This document shows, one piece after another, positions 16,761 to 26,551 of a DNA stretch of 64,000 nucleotides. The number at the start of each line of letters is the position of its first letter. Within the stretch, counting starts at the first letter, position 1. The stretch is from an uncultured Fibrobacter sp. (GTDB taxonomy: Bacteria > Fibrobacterota > Fibrobacteria > Fibrobacterales > Fibrobacteraceae), in the NCBI GenBank assembly GCA_946413655.1, contig CAMKLO010000007.1:1-64000 (forward strand). The letters run 5' to 3'. A program made the position numbers and the translations under genes. The notes beneath the pieces were generated by a model. The model did not search any database and was not told the DNA's origin. It was given only the letters and a program-made list of their open reading frames with translations.

Positions 16761-19700
16761 CGGGTCTGCCGACCGGACGGTCGCCGCCTGCACCTGAATA
16801 TTTGCGAACGCCCGGAACACTTCCAGCGTTTTTTTCGCCATTTCCACGGGAGTTCCGCGCCCGACCTCGAACACCGCCTGTAACGGCGACATGCCCAAGT
16901 AACGCATATTGCAAGTGCAGAGGCTGCTGATTTCGCCCAGCACACGCGGATCCGGCGACGGCGTTTCCGCAAACGTCGCAACGATAACGCCCTTGCGGAG
17001 CGCAAGCCCCTGGATACGCAAACGACCCGCCAAAAGTCCAAGTTCGGTCACAAGCAAAAGCATTTTCGCCGGTGTTGGCACAGGGCCAAAGCGGTCCTGC
17101 AATTCACTTTCGATGTTCTGCACGTCCGCCTGCGACGTGATGCGGGCAATGCGCTGGTACAGCGAGATTCGCGTGAGGCCATCTTCCACGTAATTCTCGG
17201 GAAGGTATGCGTCGATGCCAATTTCCACACGCGGCTGGATCGGCTTTTCGAGAGCGCCGCCGCGAAGCATTTCGACGGCTTCGCGCACCAAACGCACGTA
17301 CGTTTCAAAGCCAACTTCGGCAATAAAGCCGTGCTGTTCCTGACCAAGCAAGTTCCCTGCACCGCGAATTTCAAGGTCGCGCATGGCAAGCTGGTAGCCA
17401 CTGCCGAGGTCCGTAAACTGTTCCAGCGCTTTTAGGCGACGCATGGATTCCTGCGAGATTTCGCCACGCTGCGGAATGACGAGGAACGCCTTTGCCAAAA
17501 CGCTGCTGCGGCCCACGCGGCCACGCATCTGGTAAAGCTGGCTAATGCCAAAGTGGTGTGCGTTCATGATGATAATCGTGTTTGCGTTCGGCACATCCAA
17601 GCCCGATTCGATAATGCTTGTGCTCACGAGAATATCGAACTTGCGCGAAAGGAAAGCGTCCATCACGCGTTCAAGTTCGTGATCTTCCATTTGGCCGTGT
17701 GCGACTGCGACTTTCGCTTCGGGCGCCATCGCCTCGATCTCTTCGGCAAGCTTGGTAATCGTCTGCACGCGGTCATTCACCACGAACACCTGGCCACCGC
17801 GAGCAAGTTCATCGAGAATCGCATTCTTCAAGACTTCGTCATCACGCTGCATCAGCTTGGTCTCGACCGGCAAGCGGTTAATGGGCGGCGTATTAATAAG
17901 CGAAATGTCGCGAACGCCCGTCATGCTCAAGTGCAGCGAACGCGGAATCGGCGTTGCACTCATGCTGAGCGTATCGACGGCAAGACGGAGCTGGCGGAGT
18001 TTTTCTTTTTGCTTCACACCGAACTTCTGCTCTTCGTCGATAATCAAAAGTCCCAAGTCCTTGAACTCGCTCTTATTCGACAAGAGCGCATGCGTGCCAA
18101 TCACGATGTTCACCGTGCCATCAGCAATCTGTTTGAAAATTTCCTTCTTCTCTTTCGCACTCTTGTAACGGTTCATCAAGGCAATGTTGACCGGATAGGC
18201 GGCAAAGCGCTCGCAGAAGTTTTCGTAATGTTGCGCCGCAAGAATCGTCGTCGGCACGAGAATGGCGACTTGCTTGTTCGATGCGACACACTTGAACGCC
18301 GCTCGCATGGCAACTTCGGTTTTACCAAAGCCCACGTCACCACAAATGAGGCGGTCCATCGGGCGGCGGCTTTCCATATCGCGTTTGATGTCAGCCGTAG
18401 CACGCAACTGATCCGGCGTCGGATCGTATTCGAAGGAATCCTCGAATTCCTTCTGCATGTTGCCATCGGGCGGGAAACCGAAACCTTCGACGAGTTCGCG
18501 TTTCGCATAAAGTTCCACGAGATCGCGCGCAATCTTGATAACCTTTTCCTTGACGCGCTTCTTGATGTTTTCCCAAGTCTTGCTGCCGAGGCGGTCGAGC
18601 TTCGTTTCTACATCGTCCGAGCGGTCGAGACGCTCAATCTTTTGCAAGTCCGAAACCGGGAACTTCAAGCGGTCGCCGCCATCGTATTCGAGCAACGCGC
18701 AATCGACCATACCGCCATTGACTTCCACGCGGACAAGTCCCAAGTAACGACCAATGCCGTGGTCTTCATGCGCCACGAGGTCACCGCGATTGAGCGATTC
18801 CACCATCAACGCATTCGTCACCGAGCCCGCAATCTTGTGCTTGCGAGCCTTGTTCGCATGGCGGTTTAAAATTCTCGATTCCGTGAGGAATGCAACGTTG
18901 TCATCTTCGAGCCAAAAGCCTTCACTCAAGTTGCCGATAAAATAATCTTCGACCGGCAGACCGTCAAAAATTTCACGCAAGCGGTTCACACCGCCAAGCG
19001 TCTGCGCCATCACATAGACGCGACCGCCCTTGTCGTAAAATTCTTCAATTTCTTTGGCAACCGCGTCCGTACCGTTCGACGTAAAGTCCTGCGCACGCAT
19101 GTGCATTTCGTGCCAGTTGCCGTCATCGACCTTGACTCGCGTCATATCGAGCGATGCACGACCAACGAACAAACGCGAAAGCTCGCCTATTTTGAACCAC
19201 AAATCCGCAGGAGCAGCGATTCCCGCATCCGTCACGCGAGCTTCGTCATAAGCGCCTCGGAACGCGCCATACATCTTCGAAGCAGTTTCCGAAAGCAACG
19301 AAAGTTCCTCGAATACAAGCGAGGCACGCGGCATGTAATCCAAGAGGCTAGCCACCAAACGCTGGTGATGTGGACGATGCCACCACAGCGATTCCGCGGA
19401 ACATTCCTCACCCGCCATCACCGATTCCGGCACCGTGAATTCACCCATCGGGAAGAACTCGATGTGCGTCATCTGCTCCAGCGAACGCTGCGAGAAAATA
19501 TCGAACGCACGGATGGATTCAATTTCATCGCCGTAAAATTCAATACGGATCGGATGCGGATAAAGCAAGCAGTTCACATCGACAATGCAACCGCGAATCG
19601 AAAACTCGCCCACGCCGCTCACCATCGGCTGTTCCGTAAAGCCGTGATCGAGGAACCACGGGCGCAAAGACGAAGGCTCCAGCTGGTCACCAACGCGGAG

Positions 19701-20123
19701 CGTACGCACCTGGCGCATGATTTCGCCCGGTTCCGGGAGTTTCATCAAGAATGCATCCAGCGGACAAACGACAACAAACGGCTTTTCGGTATGCGAAACA
19801 TCGCGGAAGAACTTCAGACGTTCTTCAAGCACGCCCTCGAACGGCACCTTGATTTCGTAAGGTTTCAAGCCGAGCGACGGGAAAAAGCGAACAAACTCCT
19901 CGCCCACCATGCTTTCGAGATTCTCGACCCAGACTTCGGCACTGCGGTAATCCTTCGCAATCACCAGAATGTTCTGCGGGCTTTTCAAGAAGCGGTTCGC
20001 CACCATCATCGAGGCTAGCGGAACCGACGCGCCATTGACGTGAATGGCCTCGTTATCAGCATTTTCAAAAAGCGAAATCGCAGGGAACGAATTTTCTTGA
20101 AGGAATTCCGAAATGGTAAGCAT
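16725..20123 (-). CDS. mfd: Transcription-repair coupling factor Mfd
   Basis: An ATP-dependent translocase that removes RNA polymerase stalled at lesions and recruits UvrA. From the ATG at 20123 (MLTISEFLQEN) it is 1132 residues, normal length. The UvrB-like N-terminal module, the RNA polymerase interaction domain with GDLVAHEDHGIGRYLG, the RecG-like motor with Walker A GDVGFGKTE (~residue 596) and DEEQKFGV, and motif VI with QMRGRVGRS are all present. An in-frame start at 20159 is possible but adds a non-conserved stretch. A 79-bp near-copy of its 5' end lies at 62044-62122. Confidence 0.97.
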   Translation of the reverse strand: MLTISEFLQENSFPAISLFENADNEAIHVNGASVPLASMMVANRFLKSPQNILVIAKDYRSAEVWVENLESMVGEEFVRFFPSLGLKPYEIKVPFEGVLEERLKFFRDVSHTEKPFVVVCPLDAFLMKLPEPGEIMRQVRTLRVGDQLEPSSLRPWFLDHGFTEQPMVSGVGEFSIRGCIVDVNCLLYPHPIRIEFYGDEIESIRAFDIFSQRSLEQMTHIEFFPMGEFTVPESVMAGEECSAESLWWHRPHHQRLVASLLDYMPRASLVFEELSLLSETASKMYGAFRGAYDEARVTDAGIAAPADLWFKIGELSRLFVGRASLDMTRVKVDDGNWHEMHMRAQDFTSNGTDAVAKEIEEFYDKGGRVYVMAQTLGGVNRLREIFDGLPVEDYFIGNLSEGFWLEDDNVAFLTESRILNRHANKARKHKIAGSVTNALMVESLNRGDLVAHEDHGIGRYLGLVRVEVNGGMVDCALLEYDGGDRLKFPVSDLQKIERLDRSDDVETKLDRLGSKTWENIKKRVKEKVIKIARDLVELYAKRELVEGFGFPPDGNMQKEFEDSFEYDPTPDQLRATADIKRDMESRRPMDRLICGDVGFGKTEVAMRAAFKCVASNKQVAILVPTTILAAQHYENFCERFAAYPVNIALMNRYKSAKEKKEIFKQIADGTVNIVIGTHALLSNKSEFKDLGLLIIDEEQKFGVKQKEKLRQLRLAVDTLSMSATPIPRSLHLSMTGVRDISLINTPPINRLPVETKLMQRDDEVLKNAILDELARGGQVFVVNDRVQTITKLAEEIEAMAPEAKVAVAHGQMEDHELERVMDAFLSRKFDILVSTSIIESGLDVPNANTIIIMNAHHFGISQLYQMRGRVGRSSVLAKAFLVIPQRGEISQESMRRLKALEQFTDLGSGYQLAMRDLEIRGAGNLLGQEQHGFIAEVGFETYVRLVREAVEMLRGGALEKPIQPRVEIGIDAYLPENYVEDGLTRISLYQRIARITSQADVQNIESELQDRFGPVPTPAKMLLLVTELGLLAGRLRIQGLALRKGVIVATFAETPSPDPRVLGEISSLCTCNMRYLGMSPLQAVFEVGRGTPVEMAKKTLEVFRAFANIQVQAATVRSADPLLTALGVGGSN

Positions 20124-20152
20124 AGAGGGAAATTTAGAAAAAACTCTAAACG

Positions 20153-21379
20153 CTACCAAATGTGGAAGCCTACACCTAAATAGAATCTATGCTTGGAATG
20201 TTTTTTATAATCGTCGGCTTCACCACCATTTTCGCCATATTTAAACACATACTTCGCCTTAAGAGATAAATAGCCCCCTATTGGAAATTCACCCCCTAAT
20301 TCAGAAATCCACGGTCTAAATTCAAATTGCATGCCAGCCATCCAACTCTTGTATCCACCCACAAACGGAACAATTTTGAAGAACCTATTTTCAAAAGCAT
20401 CTACACCTAGCAAGACATTCCAACCATCCAGAAAATCAGGATCCTGCCCATGATTAGCCGTTAAAATAAAACGTTTATATTGAAGAACAATATTCAATTC
20501 ACAATCGGAATTCGACGGACTGATAAAAAATTCTCCGCCGATGCCTCCAGTATATAAACGATCCAAATAGTAATGCTGACGTCTAAAATCTCTTTCACGG
20601 GTTTGATTTGCCAAATGTCTGTGCTTTATAGCCCAACTTCTAAACTCCGAATCGGGATAATTATTTTGGAAACTAGCAAACATGGAAAACAACGAATCGT
20701 AATAAACAGAATCCTTATCAACGAAATCCTCACTCCAAACACCATAACGCATTTGATAAATTTCATCTCTTTGGCTACACACTTCTGACATTTTTCCTTT
20801 TTTCACTTCTTCAGAAAAACAAGCGATAGACTTATTTTTGATAACATTACGCGAAAACTCCATTTTCATCAATTCAGCCAAATCCTTGAGTTCTTGGCTT
20901 ATATCCGAATTCGAGATACGATTCAACTGTTCCTGAAGAACGTCCCGATTTGTCAAATCCATATTCGCATCAAGATATTCAATTAGCTTATCATCAAATG
21001 CAGAATACCATTGATATTGATGAGCATATGCTCCTTGTGCATAAGAACGCAAATGATTATCATAATCACGAACAAACGTAACAATTGCCGAATCAAATTG
21101 ATCCATCAAAAGATAAATCTGCAAAAGTTCGTACTTGTCCAAGGCATATTCTTCATATGCGGAATCTGTCAGAACACCAATATAACGTGCAACAGCGACA
21201 GAATCTTTAATTTGTATAGACTGTAATAAAGAGTCGCGAGTCTCCGCAATCAATTGATGGGGAGTTCCATTTAGTTTAGCACAAAGAGCCTCACGGGATT
21301 CTATCGCTTTGAGGTAATCATTCCCAAAGCCCCAAACACACAGGCACAAAATCAACGAAATCAGAAATCGGAGACGCAT
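20153..21379 (-). CDS. Exported protein, probable outer-membrane C-terminal barrel
   Basis: A 408-residue protein with a signal peptide (LRFLISLILCLCVWGF). It has a long helical, charged middle and a C-terminal ~130 residues with alternating hydrophobic/aromatic strands, ending FYLGVGFHIW, the terminal-aromatic pattern of outer-membrane proteins. The alternative GTG start at 21403 adds 8 residues; neither has a clear ribosome-binding site. It lies between mfd and the transposase-type gene and is missing from the rearranged copy of this neighbourhood at 62 kb. Function unknown. Confidence 0.7.
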   Translation of the reverse strand: MRLRFLISLILCLCVWGFGNDYLKAIESREALCAKLNGTPHQLIAETRDSLLQSIQIKDSVAVARYIGVLTDSAYEEYALDKYELLQIYLLMDQFDSAIVTFVRDYDNHLRSYAQGAYAHQYQWYSAFDDKLIEYLDANMDLTNRDVLQEQLNRISNSDISQELKDLAELMKMEFSRNVIKNKSIACFSEEVKKGKMSEVCSQRDEIYQMRYGVWSEDFVDKDSVYYDSLFSMFASFQNNYPDSEFRSWAIKHRHLANQTRERDFRRQHYYLDRLYTGGIGGEFFISPSNSDCELNIVLQYKRFILTANHGQDPDFLDGWNVLLGVDAFENRFFKIVPFVGGYKSWMAGMQFEFRPWISELGGEFPIGGYLSLKAKYVFKYGENGGEADDYKKHSKHRFYLGVGFHIW

Positions 21380-21403
21380 ATAAAATAAGATACAATTTTT
21401 CAC

Positions 21404-21735
21404 GAAAAAAAGTACATTTTTAGTGTTTTAACACCTGCAACTCGACCTATTGCACGTTGTTTTTTAATTATTTATTTTTCATTATACGACGAGAAAGACC
21501 CGCTGATTGAGGCGTACGCATCCACGGGCGGGAACATTCCTTCTCGCAGTTGTAGGTCCGGTATTGACTTGGCGAAAGCCTTGGCCTTGGAATACCCATG
21601 CGGAATACGCTGCGATACATATCCCGATACTGCTCAGTGTCGGCTTTAAAAGATTAATCAACCTCAAGATACACTCTAACCGTGTACGTTTTTTGACGTA
21701 CATATTCTTCCGCTATTTAACAGAATAGGAGCTCT
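21404..21735. other. 332-base intergenic region
   Basis: It begins AT-rich, then becomes GC-balanced with no frame that looks coding. TGTACG, TTTTTTGA, CGTACA at about 21680-21703 forms a small hairpin. It probably carries the divergent promoters of the flanking genes, but no convincing -35/-10 pair could be picked. Residual coding debris cannot be excluded. Confidence 0.4.
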
Positions 21736-22764
21736 ATGAATAGAGAACAATACGCTGCAATGCTCAAGGACATCAGCGAAACCCACAAAGCAGGTGGCGA
21801 CACGGCCGCTTGCATTGCAAAATACAACGAACGTTACAAGTTCATGTACATCTACAATGACAATGTGTTCAAGATTCTTTTCGGGAGTCCCGAGAACGAA
21901 AAAATCACTATTGATTTTCTCAATGCCGTTCTTGGGTTCATCGGAAGCGATTGCATCAACAACCTTGCCTACATCAACCCTGCCCTGCCCGACGCATTCG
22001 GTAAAAGCATCACCTCGGACATCGTAGCAACCGACCAGCGTCTCGACCGGATTGTGCTCGAAGTACAGCATGTCGAAGACGATTCGTACAACGCACGTTT
22101 GGTTCTTTACACGGCAAAGCACACCATTGCAAGCCGCATCAAAGGTGAAGATTACGCATTGCAGAATTTGAACCTCATCAGTCTCCAGATGTTCGATGGA
22201 TTCCCCAATTCACCTAATTACAGGCACAGTATTCGTTTCAAAAATCAAGAAAACGAAGAATTCTACGACAAGCAGACGATCACGCTTGTTGAAATACCCA
22301 AATTCTTGAAAGGGAACTTCGCCACCGACAACAGCAGAATCGCAGAATGGCTCCGTGTAATCGATGGTTTGAACAACGAAACGCCCGTAGCCGTCCCCGA
22401 AGGCTCGCCATTCGCTCTATTGCAAGAAAAAACCCAATTGAGTATATTTACAGAGGAATTTCTTGTAAGCGAGGCTATGAAAATGAGCGACCACAAGTAT
22501 GAACTCTACGTTGAAAAGAAACACGCCCGTAAGGAAGGCCTCGAAGAAGGACGTGCGGAAGGACGTGCGGAAGGACGTGCGGAAGGACGTGCGGAAGGAC
22601 GTGCGGAAGGACGTGCGGAAGGTCTCACTGAAGGTGCTGATGCCAAAGCTCGCGAAATGGCTGCAGCAATGCTTGCAGATGGCGATTCCGTAGAAAAGGT
22701 CGTGCGAATTTCCAAGCTCCCTGAATCCGATGTTCTCGCCATCAAAGCCCGTTTACAAAAGTAA
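21736..22764 (+). CDS. Rpn/PD-(D/E)XK-type transposase-family nuclease
   Basis: A 342-residue protein of the recombination-promoting nuclease/PDDEXK_2 group. The N-terminal half has KYKFMYIYNDNVFKILFG-like opening residues and the catalytic pattern SDIVATD, RLDRIVLEVQ (Asp, then Glu-x-Gln in place of Glu-x-Lys). The second half includes LSIFTEEFLVSEAMKM and a tract of six EGRA units (residues ~271-294), then a helical tail. These proteins are linked to RecA-independent recombination and DNA cleavage; whether this copy moves itself is unknown. AGGAGCTCT precedes the ATG. Confidence 0.85.
   Translation: MNREQYAAMLKDISETHKAGGDTAACIAKYNERYKFMYIYNDNVFKILFGSPENEKITIDFLNAVLGFIGSDCINNLAYINPALPDAFGKSITSDIVATDQRLDRIVLEVQHVEDDSYNARLVLYTAKHTIASRIKGEDYALQNLNLISLQMFDGFPNSPNYRHSIRFKNQENEEFYDKQTITLVEIPKFLKGNFATDNSRIAEWLRVIDGLNNETPVAVPEGSPFALLQEKTQLSIFTEEFLVSEAMKMSDHKYELYVEKKHARKEGLEEGRAEGRAEGRAEGRAEGRAEGRAEGLTEGADAKAREMAAAMLADGDSVEKVVRISKLPESDVLAIKARLQK
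22546..22617 (+). repeat. Six perfect 12-bp tandem copies inside a nuclease gene
   Basis: GAAGGACGTGCG is repeated six times without change and codes for EGRA. Unit length is a multiple of three, so copy-number change by slippage alters only the length of a flexible or helical linker. Confidence 0.95.
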
Positions 22765-22783
22765 TGAAAATTTTACATTATTT

Positions 22784-22813
22784 AAACGGTCTGGACAATT
22801 CCAGTCCGTTTTC
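22784..22813. terminator. Bidirectional terminator hairpin
   Basis: AAACGG, CTGG, loop ACAATT, CCAG, CCGTTTT with one T-T mismatch in the stem. A-rich on one side and T-rich on the other, it lies between the convergent nuclease and ClC genes. Confidence 0.75.
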
Positions 22814-22848
22814 TTTTACAGTAAATAACATTAATATTTTTCGATAAT

Positions 22849-24336
22849 TTACTCTTTCGCGATTTTGTCGTAGGCTTGGATAAGTTCGCGGTCCATGTCG
22901 CGACGATGCGCCGGCGAAGCAAACTTGTTGAGCACTTGGCTCTTGTAAATTGACCAATTGCGAGAAAACGCCACATGCATGACAGAGGCAATCAATAGCC
23001 CCGGCAGCAAACTGTAGCTTCCAGTCATTTCGCAGACCATCACGACGCCAGCAAACGGAGCCTTTGCTGCACCGGCAAAAAACGCAGCCATACCGACAAG
23101 AATGAACATTTCCGGCATGCGGATAACGCCCGGGAATGCAAGTTCGCAGATTCCCGCAAACATCGCACCCACAACGCCACCAATAAACAGTGACGGTCCA
23201 AAAACACCGCCTGAGCCGCCCGAACCCACCGTCAATGCGGTTGCCACAATCTTTGCAAGCACGACACCGAGCAAAAGCAACACGCCCCACGCAGTATGCG
23301 GCACAAGACCAGCCATCAAATCATCGATAAAGCCAAAGCCACCGCCAGAAACTTCCGGATACGCAAGAATCAAAAGCGAAACGAACGCGCCGCCAATCGC
23401 GGGTTTGAGCCAAGCAGGAATCGACCACTTATGAAAGCGGCGTTCCGATGCATAATAACAGCGCACATACAAATACGAAAACGGGAAACAGATAATTCCA
23501 AGCAACGCGCAAGCAAAAAGCTCCACGCCCCCCGTGAACGGGAACGCAGGCACGCCCCCAATCAAAGGCGCAGTCCCCACAAACGCCACATAAACCGCGA
23601 ACGACACCACCGACGAAACCACGGACGTCGCAAAAGCATTCGACTCGAAATCCTCGCGGTAAAGCATTTCGACCGACGTGAGCGCCCCCGCCAACGGAGC
23701 CTTGAAAATTGCGCCAAGCCCAGCCGCCGTACCCGCCAGCAAGAACTGACCGCGCATCATCCGCGGCATCTTGAAAAACTTGCAAATCGTCGAGGCTATG
23801 CCGGAACCAATCTGCGAAATCGGGCCTTCGTACCCTGCGGAACCGCCCGTCGAAAGCGTCACGATACTCGCAAAGAACTTCACCGGAGCCACGCGGGCAC
23901 GCACGTTACCGCCCTGGTGGTGGAATGAATAAATCATCCTGTCGGTGCCCTGCCCCGCCGTTTCGGGAGCTCGGGCAATCTTGTAAATAAAAATGCCTAC
24001 AGCAAGGCCGCCAAGCGCGGGAACTGCGGCAAAAGACCACCACGGTAAAAGACCAAGCGTCCACGGCAAACGGACCCAATCCGCAGCGTGCACTAGCCCC
24101 CAATGGAACGCGACAGCGACAAGTCCCGTCACGAAACCGATTACCGCAGCAAGCCCAAGCTTCGGCAAGTAACCGTTAACCACGAAAAGTTTCGCAATAG
24201 TCCTATGAATCCGCTTCACGCGGCGCAAGATAGAAATATTGGCATTCCTAAGCAAGAGTCTGGGGGGCTTAAATGCTCCGCCCTTAAAAACCCGGAAGCA
24301 TTTTGCCGACGTTGGCAAAATGGTTGTTTTTGGCAC
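22849..24336 (-). CDS. ClC-family chloride channel or antiporter
   Basis: An inner-membrane anion transporter of up to 495 residues with ~10 hydrophobic helices. STGGSAGYEGP carries the gating glutamate, and GSGGSGGVFGPSL is the second selectivity motif. In the stretch APLAGALTSVEMLYRED the proton-relay glutamate of E. coli ClC-ec1 (the second Glu of IIEEM) appears replaced by Met, so channel-like behaviour is possible, though the alignment is by eye. The GTG start at 24336 is doubtful; the true start may be nearer the first charged helix, ~40 codons in. Two fragments of a second copy lie at 62141-62360. Confidence 0.9.
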   Translation of the reverse strand: MPKTTILPTSAKCFRVFKGGAFKPPRLLLRNANISILRRVKRIHRTIAKLFVVNGYLPKLGLAAVIGFVTGLVAVAFHWGLVHAADWVRLPWTLGLLPWWSFAAVPALGGLAVGIFIYKIARAPETAGQGTDRMIYSFHHQGGNVRARVAPVKFFASIVTLSTGGSAGYEGPISQIGSGIASTICKFFKMPRMMRGQFLLAGTAAGLGAIFKAPLAGALTSVEMLYREDFESNAFATSVVSSVVSFAVYVAFVGTAPLIGGVPAFPFTGGVELFACALLGIICFPFSYLYVRCYYASERRFHKWSIPAWLKPAIGGAFVSLLILAYPEVSGGGFGFIDDLMAGLVPHTAWGVLLLLGVVLAKIVATALTVGSGGSGGVFGPSLFIGGVVGAMFAGICELAFPGVIRMPEMFILVGMAAFFAGAAKAPFAGVVMVCEMTGSYSLLPGLLIASVMHVAFSRNWSIYKSQVLNKFASPAHRRDMDRELIQAYDKIAKE

Positions 24337-24433
24337 AAAAAAAACTTTTGGGACATCGTGTCAAAAATACAAGAGGCTTTTTACCATTTTCTGTCAAAAC
24401 TTGCTATTTCACTGAAAAAGGTTAACATTTTTC

Positions 24434-24460
24434 AAAATTTGAGACTTTTTCTCAAATTTT
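24434..24460. promoter_or_regulatory. Perfect inverted repeat upstream of the defence operon
   Basis: AAAATTTGAG, 7-base loop, CTCAAATTTT. A perfect 10-bp inverted repeat 72 bases before the first gene of the AbiL/RloAB-type operon, followed by TTGACT (24473-24478) and TATATT (24494-24499), a weak -35/-10 pair with a 15-base spacer. It could be an operator or the terminator of an earlier transcript. The rest of the 24337-24531 gap is AT-rich and holds no gene. Confidence 0.4.
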
Positions 24461-24531
24461 AAACCAAATTTATTGACTTTAGTTAAACAATAATATATTT
24501 TTTAGTAAAAACTTCTCAAATTAAACACATT

Positions 24532-25794
24532 ATGTTAATTTCATTTACCGTAGAAAACTATCGTTCTTTCAAAGATAAAAAGACATTTTCTTTGAAAGCT
24601 TCATCCATGCAAGAACACAAGACATTTGTCCGTGAAGACAATGGTGTAAAGCTGTTGCCAGCGGTTGCCATTTATGGCGCAAATTCTAGCGGCAAGAGCA
24701 ACTTGTTATCGGCTTTAAAAATGATGAAGAAAGTTCTGCTTTCATCCGTCAAAACAAACCCAACCGAAACTTTAAAAACGGATACATTCAAACTTGATGA
24801 GCGATATTTTCAGAAGCCAACGCTGTTCGAAGCTGTATTCACCTCGGATGACTACACCTACAGATACGGATTCGAGTATAGTCAAAAAAAAATTAATGGC
24901 GAATGGTTGTATTCAATAAAAAATGATCGTGAAAAACTCTTATTCGTCAGAAACAATGAAGGAATTGGAGTAACTAAGGATTTCCCAGAAGGCAACGGAA
25001 AAGAGGACTCCACGGCAGAGAACCGCCTGTTTTTATCTCTAGTTGCCCAACTCAATGGAAAAATTTCGCTTTCCGTTATGAGCTGGTTCGAAAATCTTAA
25101 AATCATCTCAGGTGTCGAAGATTTCTATTTCAGGGATTTTTCTAGAGATTTCCTTTTTGCAGGCACCAATGAGTCCAGGAAGGCAAAAGAATTCATCGAC
25201 TCCATGGATTTAGGCTTTACAAACATACAAAAAGCCGAGCCGGAAGAGAATCTGTACAACCTTGGTTCCAAACCTAAGACCGCATTGGAAAGCTTAATAA
25301 GCTTAAATTGGGATAGAGTCTGGTCCTCAAAAATAAAAACAGGGCACAAGGTCCGCAACAATGATGGAACCTTCACAGAAACATTCTTCTCAAATGACGA
25401 AATGGAATCTGAAGGAACAAAAAAAATCATCAATATGTCCGGCCCAATCATAGACACCCTATCTAAAGGCGGAACAATCGTTGTAGATGAATTTGACGCA
25501 AAGTTGCACCCATTACTTACCCAAAAAATCATCACAACATTCAATTCACCGAACACCAACCCAAACAACGCCCAGCTAATATTCGCCACGCACGACACAA
25601 ACCTGCTCAGCAACAAAATTTTCCGCAGAGACCAAATTTGGTTTGCAGAAAAGAACCGCGAAGACGAATCAACCGACATCTATCCGCTTAGCGAAATCAA
25701 GGAACAAAATGGAGAAAAGATAAGACAAGATCGAGTTTACGAGAAGGACTACATCAACGGCAGATACGGTGCAATTCCTTACCTGAGAGGCTAA
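24532..25794 (+). CDS. ABC-type AAA ATPase of an AbiL/RloAB-like defence pair
   Basis: A 420-residue OLD/RloA-like ATPase. The N-terminus ISFTVENYRSFKDK is typical of AAA_15/AAA_21 proteins. Walker A is YGANSSGKS (~residues 49-57) and the Walker B region is GTIVVDEFDAKLHP, followed by the His switch in FATHD. It probably senses infection or nucleic-acid ends and gates the TOPRIM partner. The partner gene starts 1 base after its stop. No ribosome-binding site is visible before the ATG, so the transcript may be nearly leaderless. AbiL of Lactococcus and RloAB of Campylobacter hsd loci are the nearest described arrangements. Confidence 0.85.
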   Translation: MLISFTVENYRSFKDKKTFSLKASSMQEHKTFVREDNGVKLLPAVAIYGANSSGKSNLLSALKMMKKVLLSSVKTNPTETLKTDTFKLDERYFQKPTLFEAVFTSDDYTYRYGFEYSQKKINGEWLYSIKNDREKLLFVRNNEGIGVTKDFPEGNGKEDSTAENRLFLSLVAQLNGKISLSVMSWFENLKIISGVEDFYFRDFSRDFLFAGTNESRKAKEFIDSMDLGFTNIQKAEPEENLYNLGSKPKTALESLISLNWDRVWSSKIKTGHKVRNNDGTFTETFFSNDEMESEGTKKIINMSGPIIDTLSKGGTIVVDEFDAKLHPLLTQKIITTFNSPNTNPNNAQLIFATHDTNLLSNKIFRRDQIWFAEKNREDESTDIYPLSEIKEQNGEKIRQDRVYEKDYINGRYGAIPYLRG

Positions 25795-25795
25795 G

Positions 25796-26539
25796 ATGAA
25801 AAAACTCTCATTAGAAGAAATTGCCAAAGAAGAAGAGACACGAGTTCAACGAATTGAGCAGGAATCGCAACCTAAAGAACGATTCGTAAAACTCACATTT
25901 CTGATTGCTACCGAAGGCACTCAAACTGAACCGAATTATTTTAAAGCACTAAAAACGGAACTTGAAAAGTCAAACCGTTTTAATATTGATATTTCTATTG
26001 AAGGCAAGGGCAAATCAACGACCGCACTTGTCGGCAAAGTTCATCGTCAAATAGAATTCAACCACCAGGAATACGACCGCGTTTGGGTCGTCTTTGACAG
26101 GGACGAATTCCCAGATTTTGACGAAGCCATCCAACAAGCCGCAGAACACAAAATCAATTGCGCGTGGTCAAACGAAAGTTTTGAACTTTGGCTGTTATTG
26201 CATTTCAAAGAAGTTTCTAAACACACGAGTCGCAAAGATCTTTGCGACATGCTAGAAACTGCCATCCGCAATGAATTGCACAAAACAGATCCAAACGCCC
26301 TCTATGATTATTCTAAAGGCGATGAAAAAATCTATGAGCACATAACAAAACTCGGCAATGAAGCGGATGCATTTACACGGGCCGAAACGCTTAGAAATAA
26401 TTTCAAAGATTCAACAAATACGCCGAGATCACAAAATCCTTGCACACACGTCGATGAACTTGTATTTGAATTGAGAAATCCGGAACTGACGGCAGAGAAA
26501 GTTCGGGAAGAAGAAAAGAACGGAAGCTCAGGCCACTAA
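25796..26539 (+). CDS. rloB: RloB-type TOPRIM-like nuclease
   Basis: A 247-residue RloB-family protein. After a charged N-terminal ~30 residues comes IATEGTQTEPNYFKAL, which carries the conserved TOPRIM-like glutamate, then WVVFDRDEFPDF with the DxD pair, then NESFELWLLLHF, typical of the family. It is the likely effector of the ATPase encoded just upstream, and presumably cleaves RNA or DNA when released. The two genes are separated by one base, and the next gene follows after 12. Confidence 0.88.
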   Translation: MKKLSLEEIAKEEETRVQRIEQESQPKERFVKLTFLIATEGTQTEPNYFKALKTELEKSNRFNIDISIEGKGKSTTALVGKVHRQIEFNHQEYDRVWVVFDRDEFPDFDEAIQQAAEHKINCAWSNESFELWLLLHFKEVSKHTSRKDLCDMLETAIRNELHKTDPNALYDYSKGDEKIYEHITKLGNEADAFTRAETLRNNFKDSTNTPRSQNPCTHVDELVFELRNPELTAEKVREEEKNGSSGH

Positions 26540-26551
26540 AGGACTCATTCA

